10,114 bases of DNA from Desulfuromonadales bacterium (lineage in GTDB: Bacteria > Desulfobacterota > Desulfuromonadia > Geobacterales > Pseudopelobacteraceae). Of this stretch, positions 1-6,625 are shown in pieces. Where the stretch lies: contig JAATGX010000059.1 of assembly GCA_015688915.1 (NCBI GenBank), positions 1-10,114 on the forward strand, in the 5' to 3' direction. The notes beneath the pieces are model-generated. The model ran no database searches. It was not told where the DNA came from and saw only the letters and a list, made by a program, of their open reading frames with translations. Position numbers and translations under genes: made by a program. Numbering within the stretch: position 1 is the stretch's first letter; each line of letters opens with the position of its first letter.

Positions 1-139
1 ATAGTCTGATCCAGGCAGCCAAAGCAAGAGCTCGCGGTTATCGCAACCCTCGGAACATGATTTCCATGGCCTACCTCATTGCAGGGAAGCTCAAATTCAA
101 CTCACTATATGGTCAACCCACTTAAAACGACGAAGAGCC
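1..139 (+). mobile_element. Right end of an ISL3-family insertion sequence, continuing past the left edge
   Basis: The element boundary is placed at base 139 because the minus strand from 139 downward starts GGCTCTTCGTCGTTTTAAGT. ISL3-family terminal inverted repeats characteristically begin GGCTCTT. The transposase stop codon (123-125) lies inside this terminal repeat. Just outside it, base 140 resumes in-frame GNAT coding sequence, so the boundary is sharp. ISL3 elements usually make 8-bp target duplications; 140-147 (CATTCTCC) would be the right copy. The left copy and left inverted repeat lie outside the window, so neither the duplication nor element completeness can be verified here. Confidence 0.8.
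3..125 (+). CDS. ISL3-family transposase, C-terminal 40 residues (partial)
   Basis: The frame from base 3 to the TAA at 123-125 is open and continues past the left edge. It encodes 40 residues including AKARARGYRNPRNMISMAYL and then IAGKL. Such an Arg/Lys-rich 'ARGYRN' stretch followed by a hydrophobic 'IAGKL' segment is typical of the extreme C terminus of ISL3 (IS204/IS1001/IS1165-type) DDE transposases. These enzymes cut and paste the element at its terminal inverted repeats. The assignment is strengthened by the ISL3-type inverted repeat that immediately overlaps the stop codon. The catalytic DDE residues lie outside the window, so it cannot be said whether the transposase is intact. It is the only supported plus-strand gene here. 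Confidence 0.75.
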   Translation, partial: SLIQAAKARARGYRNPRNMISMAYLIAGKLKFNSLYGQPT

Positions 140-360
140 CATTCTCCGTACAGTTCATGACAGACAATTCCCATAATCGAGCCGACAAGTCCATTGTCAA
201 TAACCGCCGAAAGAAATATGTAGTTGTCATTAGTATTCAATTCGTTAAACCTCAACAACATTTTATCAATGTCAGATGTTTCGTTCCAAAAGTCTTTATA
301 CAGTTCGGACAAAGATGCTATATCTTCTTCCCGCATCTTTCTGATTATGACGTCGTGCAT
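140..360 (-). pseudogene. GNAT-family N-acetyltransferase, N-terminal fragment truncated by the insertion sequence
   Basis: Reading down from the ATG at 360-358, about 73 codons look like the first half of a GNAT (Gcn5-related) acetyltransferase. It opens with the usual beta1-alpha1 start MHDVIIRKMREEDIASLSEL, passes an acidic helix, and reaches beta strands 2-3 ('YIFLSAVIDNGLVGSIMGI', then 'VCHELYGE'). The acetyl-CoA binding motif (Q/RxxGxG/A) and the C-terminal half are missing. At base 139 the sequence changes into the terminal inverted repeat of the ISL3 element, which adds a short foreign tail and a stop at 97. The start is supported by an AAAAGG ribosome-binding sequence upstream. The gene begins 27 bases after the larA-like gene ends and was probably cotranscribed with it. 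Substrate unknown. Without the acetyl-CoA site the fragment cannot be an active acetyltransferase. Confidence 0.8.
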
Positions 361-387
361 GGTTTTTTCCTTTTAATCGGTACAGTA

Positions 388-1748
388 TCAAGCAGCCTCA
401 TCCGGCTCATCCAGCCTGGTTTCCGTGTGTTGAATCGCGGCATAGGGATACACCGCCACGCGGACAGTACCCTTGTGCCGGGCCTGGATCTGCCCGATGA
501 CGTCCGCCCAGGTCCGGGCGAAGACCGTATCCCCGGGAAACCTGGTCCTCTGTCGCTTGTCGGTGTACTGGGAAAATACGATCAGGTGCCTGTTGCCGGG
601 CAATGGCGCCTTGGACTCCTCCAGGGTGTCCAGGTGCGTCTTGCCGTGCTGCCCCGCCATATGCTGTTCAAAATAGTGCATCGCGCTCACGCCCTGGGGA
701 TGCTGGATTATCAGCACGCCGGTTCCCCCTTCCCGCACCGAGCCGATCCAGGAGTTCACCTTAGCCTGCGTCGCCTGGGGATAGCTGTTGCACACCACCA
801 CGTCCGGGTCGGCCACGGCGTGGGTCTGATAGTGCGTTACGGCGAAGCGGCTGGCCGCACGATGGGCCTCGACGATGTCCCCCGCGAATATGCCGCTGAC
901 CTGCCGTTCCCCGTTGTAGACGATCTGCACGCTGAAATCGACCATGGCAAGCCGGGCCGCCTCCTCCATGTCGGCGCGGATCTCGTTCTTGTAAACCGGG
1001 ATGACGCCGGGTTCCGGCTGACGGAACTTCTGCCTGACCACGGTATGGTTGTAACGGACCGTATCAAAACCAGCCACCCCGGGCAAAATGGCCTTGGCCC
1101 CGCCCCCGTATCCGGCAAACCCGGAATCTTCACACCGCTGATCGTAATCCGCAGGTCGCCGGCCATGAACGTGCGGTTGACCTTGATCACATTCCCGGAA
1201 CTGGTTGTTCCCACTTCCTGGAGGTTGTCCCACGCATTGTGATTGACCCAGGTATACTCCCGGAGCAGGTCCAGGCCCAGCTTGCGAACCACCTCGTCCT
1301 GCTCCAGATTACGGTGAGTGCCGAAGGAACCGACAAAGACAATGCGGTCGGCGGGCACGCCGGCGGCCAGAAGCTCTTCGATTACCAGGGGGGCTACCGC
1401 ATGGGCCGGGGTTGGGCGGGTCAAATCGTCAAAGGTGATCACCGCCGACCGCTTGCCCCGGGCCAGCTCCCGCAGGGGGCGGGTCCCGATGGGTAAACGA
1501 AGGCGGCCCAGGATTTCATCCGCGTCCAGGACAGCGGCGTCATGGCCCGCCATATGCTGCACCTGAATGTCCCAGGCAGCCGGAAAATCCAGACGTTCCT
1601 CGATATCGCCGTAATGCTCATGGGTCCGGATGGTTACGTGCTTGACGTCACCCGCCGGTTCCGGCGCATCCTCCGCCGGTGGAGTTCCCGGCGCCGGTGT
1701 GGTGCCGATGAGCCTGGCTTCAGCCTTCGAACTTGATCCGTATTCCAT
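388..1748 (-). pseudogene. LarA-family (nickel-dependent lactate racemase-like) protein, frameshifted
   Basis: Two overlapping minus-strand frames together make one LarA/DUF2088 protein of about 453 residues. The first frame (ATG 1748-1746, strong AAGGAGG site upstream) carries DDLTRPTP (residues 107-114) and FGTHRNL (H145), matching the D-x-x-R-P and catalytic THR motifs of LarA. The second frame (to the TGA at 390-388) carries GYGGGAKAILPG, whose lysine in LarA binds the nickel-pincer (NPN) cofactor, and then RYNH, whose histidine matches the nickel ligand. The frames meet near 1120-1127 in 'ATTCCGGG'. The summed length (1361 nt) is not a multiple of three. Known family members racemise or epimerise 2-hydroxy acids; the substrate here is unknown. 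The N-terminal extension of about 35 Pro/Ala-rich residues is atypical. The break may be a true mutation or a sequencing error. No larB, larC or larE is visible. Confidence 0.8.
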
Positions 1749-1772
1749 GATTGCCTCCTTCTTGTCGCGGAT

Positions 1773-1901
1773 TCACGCAGCGCCCAATTGCCCCAGATTC
1801 TCCACCACCGCGGCCAGCGGATACTCCGCCACCCCGCGGGAGGAGTCGGCCAGGGTGTAGTCGAAGTCAAAGATAATGGTCCGGAACTGTCCAAAAATCA
1901 T
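1773..1901 (-). pseudogene. HAD-superfamily hydrolase remnant: N-terminal motif I fused to a short C-terminal tail
   Basis: A 42-codon minus-strand ORF (ATG 1901-1899, TGA 1775-1773) begins with TIIFDFDYTLADSSRGVAE. This is a textbook HAD motif I (DxDxT with D12 and D14) followed by the start of the cap helix, as in phosphoglycolate phosphatase-type enzymes. After residue 26 it jumps to 'YPLAAVVENLGQLGAA', which reads like the last helix of such an enzyme. HAD phosphatases normally have about 210-230 residues, so the cap domain and motifs II-IV are absent. I infer an in-frame internal deletion. It lies 24 bases upstream of the larA-like gene, so its translation could still couple into that gene. 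The assignment of the tail to the HAD C terminus is tentative; the N-terminal motif is clear. Confidence 0.6.
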
Positions 1902-1947
1902 CAGGTCACCAACGTCTGCCTTTTCCAATTTTAATATGACCGCTGCT

Positions 1948-2748
1948 TCACAAGACCAACGTCTTCGGCTTGACTACCCGCACATGGAGGAAAAGACCGG
2001 CTACCCGGGTGTCCGCCACAGTTGGAACGGCTTGTGCGACTTCTTCCGAGGCGCACGGCTCGCCGAATTGTTGGATAATCAGGCCGGCCCGGCATATCAT
2101 TTCGACCCAGTCGCTCAGGGTTCGATGAAAGCGCGGCACACGAAATGGAGCGACCTGTTCGCGCTCTTCGGCAGACAGGGTTGAAAACCACCAGGTGTCG
2201 ATGCGGCCGTCAATGGCGTCAAAATAACCGCCGACCTCGACGGCCAGAACCGTGCCGGCCCCATCGCGCAGCACCTTGCGGTGCGGGGGAACGAAGCAGG
2301 GATGCAGAATGGAGAATTGCAGGAATCCGCCCGGCCGGAGCACGCGATGCGCCTCCCGCAGCGCCTGGGCCTGGTCCGGCATGTCCATTAACGACATGAA
2401 CGCGGTTACAAAATCGAATGATCCGTCCGGAAACGGAAGAGCCGCGCCGTCTCCAACCCGGAAGTCGATGCCGTGCGGGTCGGCTTCCTCAAGCTCGCGC
2501 GCATGCCGGATGAAGGTCGGAGCGACGTCGACGGCGCACATCTTCGCCCCGAGCCGGGCGAGTTTGCGGGTGTTCGTCCCCTCGCCGCATCCCACGTCCA
2601 GCCCCCCAAACCCGTTGACCGGCGGAAGCATGGCCAGGAAGGCCGGCGTATTCAGCGCGTCCCGATAAATGTCATAGCCGGCCCGGGCATGCCGCGTCCA
2701 CGTATCGGCATTCTCTTCCCAATACCGTGCCACATCCAGCGAATCCAT
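1948..2748 (-). CDS. Class I SAM-dependent methyltransferase (Methyltransf_11/UbiE-like)
   Basis: A 266-residue protein with a complete Rossmann-type methyltransferase core. Motif I is GLDVGCGEG (residues 49-57, SAM binding). Next come the acidic end of beta2 (CAVDVAP, about 73-77), 'VGDGAALPFPDGSFDFV' (motifs II/III) and 'HRVLRPGGFLQFSILHPCF' (from about 135). The C-terminal third has a WWF and 'FRVPRFHRTLSDWVEMI' region often seen in small-molecule methyltransferases. The substrate cannot be told. The ATG at 2748 is preferred over an in-frame TTG at 2817 because AAGGAG lies 10 bases before it and the homologous part begins there ('SLDVARYWEENADTW'). The downstream neighbour is the HAD remnant, 46 bases away. 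The gene appears intact and cytosolic. Confidence 0.85.
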   Translation of the reverse strand: MDSLDVARYWEENADTWTRHARAGYDIYRDALNTPAFLAMLPPVNGFGGLDVGCGEGTNTRKLARLGAKMCAVDVAPTFIRHARELEEADPHGIDFRVGDGAALPFPDGSFDFVTAFMSLMDMPDQAQALREAHRVLRPGGFLQFSILHPCFVPPHRKVLRDGAGTVLAVEVGGYFDAIDGRIDTWWFSTLSAEEREQVAPFRVPRFHRTLSDWVEMICRAGLIIQQFGEPCASEEVAQAVPTVADTRVAGLFLHVRVVKPKTLVL

Positions 2749-2786
2749 TACCAGGCGTCTCCTTCCTGATCTTCGTCCGAGAGCCG

Positions 2787-2817
2787 ATTTTATGGGAACA
2801 ACAGAGCCTGAAACCAA
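2787..2817 (-). promoter_or_regulatory. Possible sigma-70-like promoter for the methyltransferase gene
   Basis: On the minus strand, TTGGTT (2817-2812) and TAAAAT (2792-2787) are separated by 19 bases, about 40 bases upstream of the ATG at 2748. The -10 matches the consensus at five of six bases, but the -35 is poor and the spacing is long. It is the best candidate in the 107-base gap between the HMA and methyltransferase genes. No terminator was seen in this gap. Confidence 0.25.
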
Positions 2818-2855
2818 GAAATCAACAGCGGATTTTTTCTCCCCGATTCCGTACG

Positions 2856-3083
2856 TTATGCGGCCCCGACCGGGAAACCGGCATGTTCCACCGCGGCCCG
2901 CAATTGCTGCTCGCTGACGGCGCAGGGCTTGAAATTCACCACGACCCGCTTTTCCGGCACCTGCACCCGTACCCCGTCAACGCCTTTCACCTGTTCCAGC
3001 GCCGTCTTCAATTTCCCGCCGCAACTCTCGCATTTCAACGTCGGGATCGACAATGCAACCTCTTTTTTACCACCTTGACACAT
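2856..3083 (-). CDS. HMA-domain heavy-metal-binding protein (copper-chaperone-like)
   Basis: A 75-residue single-domain protein with the ferredoxin-like HMA fold pattern: beta strand 'VALSIPTLKC', metal-binding C18-x-x-C21 in KCESCGGKL, helix 'KTALEQVKGV', 'DGVRVQVPEKRVVVNF', and a final helix 'QQLRAAVEHAGF'. The CxxC pair binds a soft metal, usually Cu(I), in family members such as CopZ/Atx1 and the N-terminal domains of metal-transporting P-type ATPases. Here the residue before the loop is LKC rather than the common GMxC, and a third cysteine (C54) is present. AAGGAG lies 7 bases before the ATG. No copper ATPase or metal regulator is in view, so the partner is unknown. Function in copper trafficking is inference from the family. 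Confidence 0.8.
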   Translation of the reverse strand: MCQGGKKEVALSIPTLKCESCGGKLKTALEQVKGVDGVRVQVPEKRVVVNFKPCAVSEQQLRAAVEHAGFPVGAA

Positions 3084-3138
3084 GACCTTTCTCCTTTCGT
3101 CCTGATCTCATTCCAATAAGCATTCAAGCCGACACCTT

Positions 3139-3217
3139 ACCACCCCTGGCCCCTCCTGAAACAGGAGGGGGATTATAAGCTCCCCTCCTTGATAAGGAGG
3201 GGTTGGGGGGGGGTGGT
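3139..3217. repeat. Nested palindromic GC-rich repeat (two hairpins inside an outer stem)
   Basis: Two near-identical hairpins occur side by side: CCCCTCCT (3150-3157) with AGGAGGGG (3163-3170), loop GAAAC; and CCCCTCCTT (3182-3190) with AAGGAGGGG (3194-3202), loop GAT. They are enclosed by an outer stem ACCACCCC (3139-3146) with GGGGTGGT (3210-3217), so the whole 79 bases can fold as a cruciform-like unit. A run of nine G follows the second hairpin. It fills most of the 167-base gap between the dehydratase and HMA genes. CCCCTCCTT-type hairpins next to G-rich tails are a familiar dispersed intergenic repeat style in many bacteria (REP/MITE-like). There is no T-run, so it is not a classical intrinsic terminator. 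Confidence 0.8.
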
Positions 3218-3250
3218 CGCTTTTAGTATCATCTTGAATGCAACTCAGAA

Positions 3251-4462
3251 TCAGGAAAGCATCTCCACAAACGCCTTGACCCTGGTGAGCACCTGGCCGC
3301 TGGGGGCCCCGGTCTGGAACGACCCTTCCAGGTTGATGCTGGGGATCCCCTTCTTGTGAAAGTATTCCCGCCACATTTCCCGGTCCACGCTGCCGAAGGA
3401 GCAGCCGATGTAGCCGTACAGGATCAGCCCCTGGGCCTTGGTCTTTTCCAGTTCGAGCTCGATGACGTTCCGGGCGTACACCCCGGCGCCGGCCCCCTGG
3501 TTGTCGTAGACGAAACGGGCCAGGGCCTCCACCGGGGGGACGTCCTCGCGGAAACTCTTGAACGGCACGCTCCGCAGCCCCAGGAGCGCGCCGCCCGCCT
3601 GGTCGATCGCCTCGTAGATGCCGAATTCCTGGCCGGTGCCGCCGGCCCAGACCAGCGGAATGACCTTCTTCAGCTGTTCCTCGTCCACCGGCGTGTTTTC
3701 CAATTCCTCGATCAGCAGGTCCAGGGCGGCTTCATACTCCTCCGGTTTGCCGAAGTAGTTGTTCAGGCCGACATTGAGCATCAGTATGGTCGCCAGGCTC
3801 TTGACATACAGGGGGCGGGTAAGCCTCAGATCCAGGATTTGCCGCATCTTGGCCAGCAGCCGGTTCTTGCGTTTGAGCTCCAGGGCCAGCTTCTCCTCGT
3901 CTATCTTGCTGCTGCCGGTCAGCCACTCCACCACTCCGTGAATCTCGCCGACGAAAAACTCCACCAGCTTTTCCAGGCGCTTGCCGTCCACGCTGGCGCC
4001 GCGATAGATCACGTCGTTGTTGTACACGTCATACCCTTCGTTCTTCATGACCTCCCAGGCCAGGTTGTACGGCTCGCAGGCCGAGCTGTTCCCCAGGATG
4101 CGCTTGATGCCGGTCGTGTCCTTGCGCAGGTGCCACTGGCCGACCACGCACTTGACCATGGAGCAGGTCTCGCTCGGAAACTGGTAGTAGTCCTCGGCGA
4201 TGAGCATCACTTCCTTGTCACTCAGCCGCCCCATCTCGCCGAAGGCAATGGGCACGGTATCGCAGGCATAGACCAAGGGCACCACCCAGCCGACGGCGCC
4301 GCACCAGATGGCGTTCTTCTTCCCCTCCCGGTACGCCTTTTCGGCATCGGGAATGTAGGACTCCGACAGGTCCAGGATCTTGCCGATCGCCTTGGAATAG
4401 CCGTGGACCTCCTTGCTGTACTCGATATACTCGCGCTGATGTTGAATATCAAAGGCGTCCAT
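3251..4462 (-). CDS. 2-hydroxyacyl-CoA dehydratase / benzoyl-CoA reductase family subunit (HgdB/BcrC-like)
   Basis: A 403-residue protein of the HGD-D family. In characterised members this fold carries an Fe-S cluster, and an ATP-driven activator feeds it an electron for radical dehydration of 2-hydroxyacyl-CoA or for benzoyl-CoA ring reduction. Visible signs are 'AIWCGAVGWVVPLVYACDTVP' (C54, C67), 'SETCSMVKCVVGQ' (C100, C105), 'SSACEPYN' (C129), 'PLVWAGG' in the middle, and 'YGYIGCSFGS' (C354) near the end. These six are all of its cysteines. Length fits the family (about 370-440). It appears intact. No second subunit, activator ATPase or CoA-transferase is in the window, so it may act with distant genes or alone like double-cubane-cluster relatives. 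The ribosome-binding site is weak (GGGG about 9 bases upstream). A promoter-leader-terminator element (4568-4711) lies 105 bases upstream. Confidence 0.85.
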   Translation of the reverse strand: MDAFDIQHQREYIEYSKEVHGYSKAIGKILDLSESYIPDAEKAYREGKKNAIWCGAVGWVVPLVYACDTVPIAFGEMGRLSDKEVMLIAEDYYQFPSETCSMVKCVVGQWHLRKDTTGIKRILGNSSACEPYNLAWEVMKNEGYDVYNNDVIYRGASVDGKRLEKLVEFFVGEIHGVVEWLTGSSKIDEEKLALELKRKNRLLAKMRQILDLRLTRPLYVKSLATILMLNVGLNNYFGKPEEYEAALDLLIEELENTPVDEEQLKKVIPLVWAGGTGQEFGIYEAIDQAGGALLGLRSVPFKSFREDVPPVEALARFVYDNQGAGAGVYARNVIELELEKTKAQGLILYGYIGCSFGSVDREMWREYFHKKGIPSINLEGSFQTGAPSGQVLTRVKAFVEMLS

Positions 4463-4567
4463 CGTGTGTACCCCGTTTCTGAAATGTAGCCTGACCCGGC
4501 AGGGAGGCTCTTGTTTGTGGTTGTCGCCCGCATAATTTACCGGTTCGGTCCATTGAACCGCATGCGC

Positions 4568-4618
4568 AAAAAAAACCGGAGGACCGCTCGCGTATGCGAG
4601 TCAGGTACCTCCGGTTTT
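4568..4618 (-). terminator. Intrinsic terminator of repeat copy 1
   Basis: On the minus strand an 11-bp stem AAAACCGGAGG/CCTCCGGTTTT (4618-4608 with 4582-4572) is extended by ACC/GGT and an inner CTCGC/GCGAG stem with loop ATAC. It is followed by a run of eight T (bases 4575-4568). On the plus strand only four T follow, so it works as a terminator only for minus-strand RNA. It sits between its own promoter and the dehydratase gene. Confidence 0.8.
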
Positions 4619-4673
4619 CCAGTAAGTTGACGGTGTCTCTTCGATTATTCTGTTATATCTATGCGTTAACTAG

Positions 4674-4702
4674 TTTTTAAACATTTGCCTCAATGATGTC
4701 AA
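4674..4702 (-). promoter_or_regulatory. Sigma-70-like promoter of repeat copy 1
   Basis: Minus-strand TTGACA (4702-4697, perfect -35) and TAAAAA (4679-4674, four of six -10 matches) are separated by 17 bases. Both hexamers and the exact spacing are kept in copy 2 while spacer bases differ. A start site near 4667 would give a leader of about 100 nt to the terminator. Confidence 0.6.
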
Positions 4703-4719
4703 GCAAATTCCTGGGTCAT

Positions 4720-4761
4720 GGGATGCTATCCCCTCTTACCGGTATAATTCTCAAGCATCCC
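4720..4761. terminator. Weak dyad downstream of the exporter operon
   Basis: GGGATGCT (4720-4727) and AGCATCCC (4754-4761) form a perfect 8-bp inverted repeat with a 26-base loop containing ACCGGT. It lies 20 bases past the stop of the second exporter gene and before the copy 1 promoter. There is no T-run, so a terminator role is only possible. Confidence 0.3.
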
Positions 4762-4780
4762 TGCTCCCGAGGAACCGGTT

Positions 4781-6625
4781 TCACGCCGGGGTTATGCCAA
4801 CCGCTTGCACTGCGCCGCTCCCTCCCGCGTTGTGGATGTGTGCGGGAAGGCCGGCACTATCGGAGCCGGCCGCCTCTTCCAACAGAATGCCCGACCGGTG
4901 CAGCCGCCAGTAATGCCCCCGGAGTTGCAGCAGCGCAGTGTGTGTCCCCTGTTCGACAATCCGTCCCTGATCGAGCACGATGATGGTGTCCATATCCTGA
5001 ATCGTGGAGAGCCGGTGGGCGATGACCAGCAGGGTGCGCCCCCGTGACACGCGGTGGATCGCCTCCTGCAACACCGCCTCGGTCCTGGTGTCGAGGCTGG
5101 CCGTGGCCTCGTCGAGGATGATGATCCGGGGATCGAACACCAGCACCCTGGCAAAGGAGAGCAGCTGCCGCTCCCCCGCCGACAGGGTGCTTCCCCGCTC
5201 CGACAGCGGGGTGTCGTACCCCTTGGGCAGCCGGAGGATGAACGGCTCCGCGCCGACCAACCGGCACGCATCCCGCACCCGTTCCTCGGGAATCTCCGGG
5301 CGGAAAAAACGGATGTTGTCGATGATGGTGCCGGAAAACAGCGCCACGTCCTGCTGGACGATCCCCACGGTGCGCCGTAGCGCCTCCAGCGGCCATTCCC
5401 GGACATCCTGGCCGTCGATGCGGACCGTCCCGCCCGTGGCGTCGTAGAACCTGGCCGCCAGATTCAGCAGCGACGACTTTCCGGCCCCGGACGCCCCGAC
5501 AAAACCGACCTTCTCCCCCGGCCGGATCGTCAGGCGGATATCGCTCAGCACCCGGTGGCCGGGCTGATACGCCAGGGAGACGTTGTCGAAACGGATCTCC
5601 CCCCGGATCGGCGGGGCCAGGGCACCGGGCAGCTCGACGATCTCCGGTTCCACCCGCATGGTGCGGCTGATCCGCTCGGTGGCGATAATGGTCGTTTGCA
5701 GCACGTTCAACTGCTGGGTGATGGAGTTGATCGGCTGGAAAAAGCGCCTGATGTAGCCGACGAACGCATACAGTACCCCGAAGGTGATCGTCCCCCGGAT
5801 CACGGCCCGGCCGCCGAACCAGATCAGGGCCGCCACCCCCGCGTCACCCAGCAGTTCGGTAATGCTGGTCAACAGAAGGTTGGTCCGGTTTTCGCTGATG
5901 GTCGCGTCGCGCAGGGCCGTGTTGCGCTCGTCGAACCTCCTCTGCTGCTTGGCCTCCTGGTGAAAGATCTGGATGATGGCCATACCGCTCAGGTTCTCGG
6001 CCAGAAAGGCGATTGACGCGGAAAGGCGGTTGCGGATCTCGTTGTAGATCCTGCGCAGCCTGACGCGGAAATAGAGCGATACCGCGCCGATGACCGGCAC
6101 CAGGATGAAGCAGTAGAGCGCCGCGGTCACATCGAGCCGCAGCATGAAGAACATGATCAGGAGCAGGGAGAGCAGGCCCCGCAACGTGATGGAAAGGAAC
6201 TGGGAGAAGAAGTTGTTGAGGGCCTCGGTATCGTTGACCACGTTGGTGATGAGCCGGCCGGCGCTGTTCCGGTCGAAAAACCCGAGGGACAGGCCTTGCA
6301 GATGCCTGAACAGATCGCTCCTGATCGCCCGTACCGTGTGGAGCCCCGTATACTGGAGAAGGATCTCCTGTCCGTAGGTCAGGCACAGGGCGAGCAGGGT
6401 CATGCCCAGGTAGGCGGCCGCCATCCAGAGGACGGCCGCGGCATGGGGCGCCGGCACGGCGATATAGCGGTCAATGGCCACCTTTACCAGGTAGGGCTGG
6501 GCCATTTCGATAAAGGCCACGCCGATCACGAGACCAAAGGCCAGGGCGAGCCGGCCCCGGTGCGCCTTCATGTACGGCAGCAGGGTGCGCAGCCCCCCCA
6601 GGCCGTGTTGTGGTGATTCGTTCAT
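4781..6625 (-). CDS. ABC exporter half-transporter, second subunit (MdlB/TmrB-like, noncanonical signature)
   Basis: A 614-residue type IV (ABCB-like) exporter half. An N-terminal six-helix membrane domain occupies about residues 25-320, including strongly hydrophobic spans such as 'LALAFGLVIGVAFI' and 'LLSLLLIMFFML'. The nucleotide-binding domain follows: Walker A GASGAGKS (377-384), Q-loop Q425 in GIVQQDVALF, signature LSAGE (481-485, degenerate against LSGGQ), Walker B IIILDE with catalytic E506, D-loop SLD, and H-loop H537 in VIAHRLS. The pattern matches E. coli MdlB and similar heterodimer partners. Its ATG overlaps the stop of the upstream subunit by 4 bases (ATGA at 6625-6622), indicating translational coupling and a shared operon. 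It should sit in the inner membrane and export lipids, peptides or drugs; the substrate is unknown. The gene appears intact. Confidence 0.9.
   Translation of the reverse strand: MNESPQHGLGGLRTLLPYMKAHRGRLALAFGLVIGVAFIEMAQPYLVKVAIDRYIAVPAPHAAAVLWMAAAYLGMTLLALCLTYGQEILLQYTGLHTVRAIRSDLFRHLQGLSLGFFDRNSAGRLITNVVNDTEALNNFFSQFLSITLRGLLSLLLIMFFMLRLDVTAALYCFILVPVIGAVSLYFRVRLRRIYNEIRNRLSASIAFLAENLSGMAIIQIFHQEAKQQRRFDERNTALRDATISENRTNLLLTSITELLGDAGVAALIWFGGRAVIRGTITFGVLYAFVGYIRRFFQPINSITQQLNVLQTTIIATERISRTMRVEPEIVELPGALAPPIRGEIRFDNVSLAYQPGHRVLSDIRLTIRPGEKVGFVGASGAGKSSLLNLAARFYDATGGTVRIDGQDVREWPLEALRRTVGIVQQDVALFSGTIIDNIRFFRPEIPEERVRDACRLVGAEPFILRLPKGYDTPLSERGSTLSAGERQLLSFARVLVFDPRIIILDEATASLDTRTEAVLQEAIHRVSRGRTLLVIAHRLSTIQDMDTIIVLDQGRIVEQGTHTALLQLRGHYWRLHRSGILLEEAAGSDSAGLPAHIHNAGGSGAVQAVGITPA

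Larger units (their letters stand above)
4568..4711 (-). repeat. Repeat element copy 1: promoter-leader-terminator module upstream of the dehydratase
   Basis: This 144-base segment is repeated at 8836-8979 in the same orientation. The most conserved blocks on the minus strand are GGAATTTGCTTGACATCATT at the start, 'GTCAACTTACTGGAAAACC' in the leader, and the whole terminator hairpin. The middle (about 4633-4675) is more variable and A/T-rich. Read on the minus strand it holds a promoter (4702-4674) and a terminator (4618-4568) and points toward the dehydratase gene. It lies in the 318-base gap between the exporter operon end (4781) and the dehydratase start (4462). The predicted transcript is about 100 nt: either a small RNA, or a leader whose terminator must be overcome for dehydratase expression. 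Confidence 0.75.

Noticed and set aside
79..1242. Plus-strand open frame of 387 codons opposite the LarA and GNAT regions
   Set aside because: It crosses the IS boundary, the GNAT fragment and the LarA gene, which a real gene would not do; no domain recognised.
3356..4489. Plus-strand open frame of 377 codons opposite the dehydratase gene
   Set aside because: Shadow of the conserved minus-strand gene; no motifs and a His/Leu/Val/Gln-biased composition.
4568..4711. Known riboswitch (cyclic-di-GMP, THF, guanidine, SAM types) as identity of the repeated leader
   Set aside because: None of the conserved core motifs I know for these classes could be matched; the leader is short and the conserved part is mainly the terminator.
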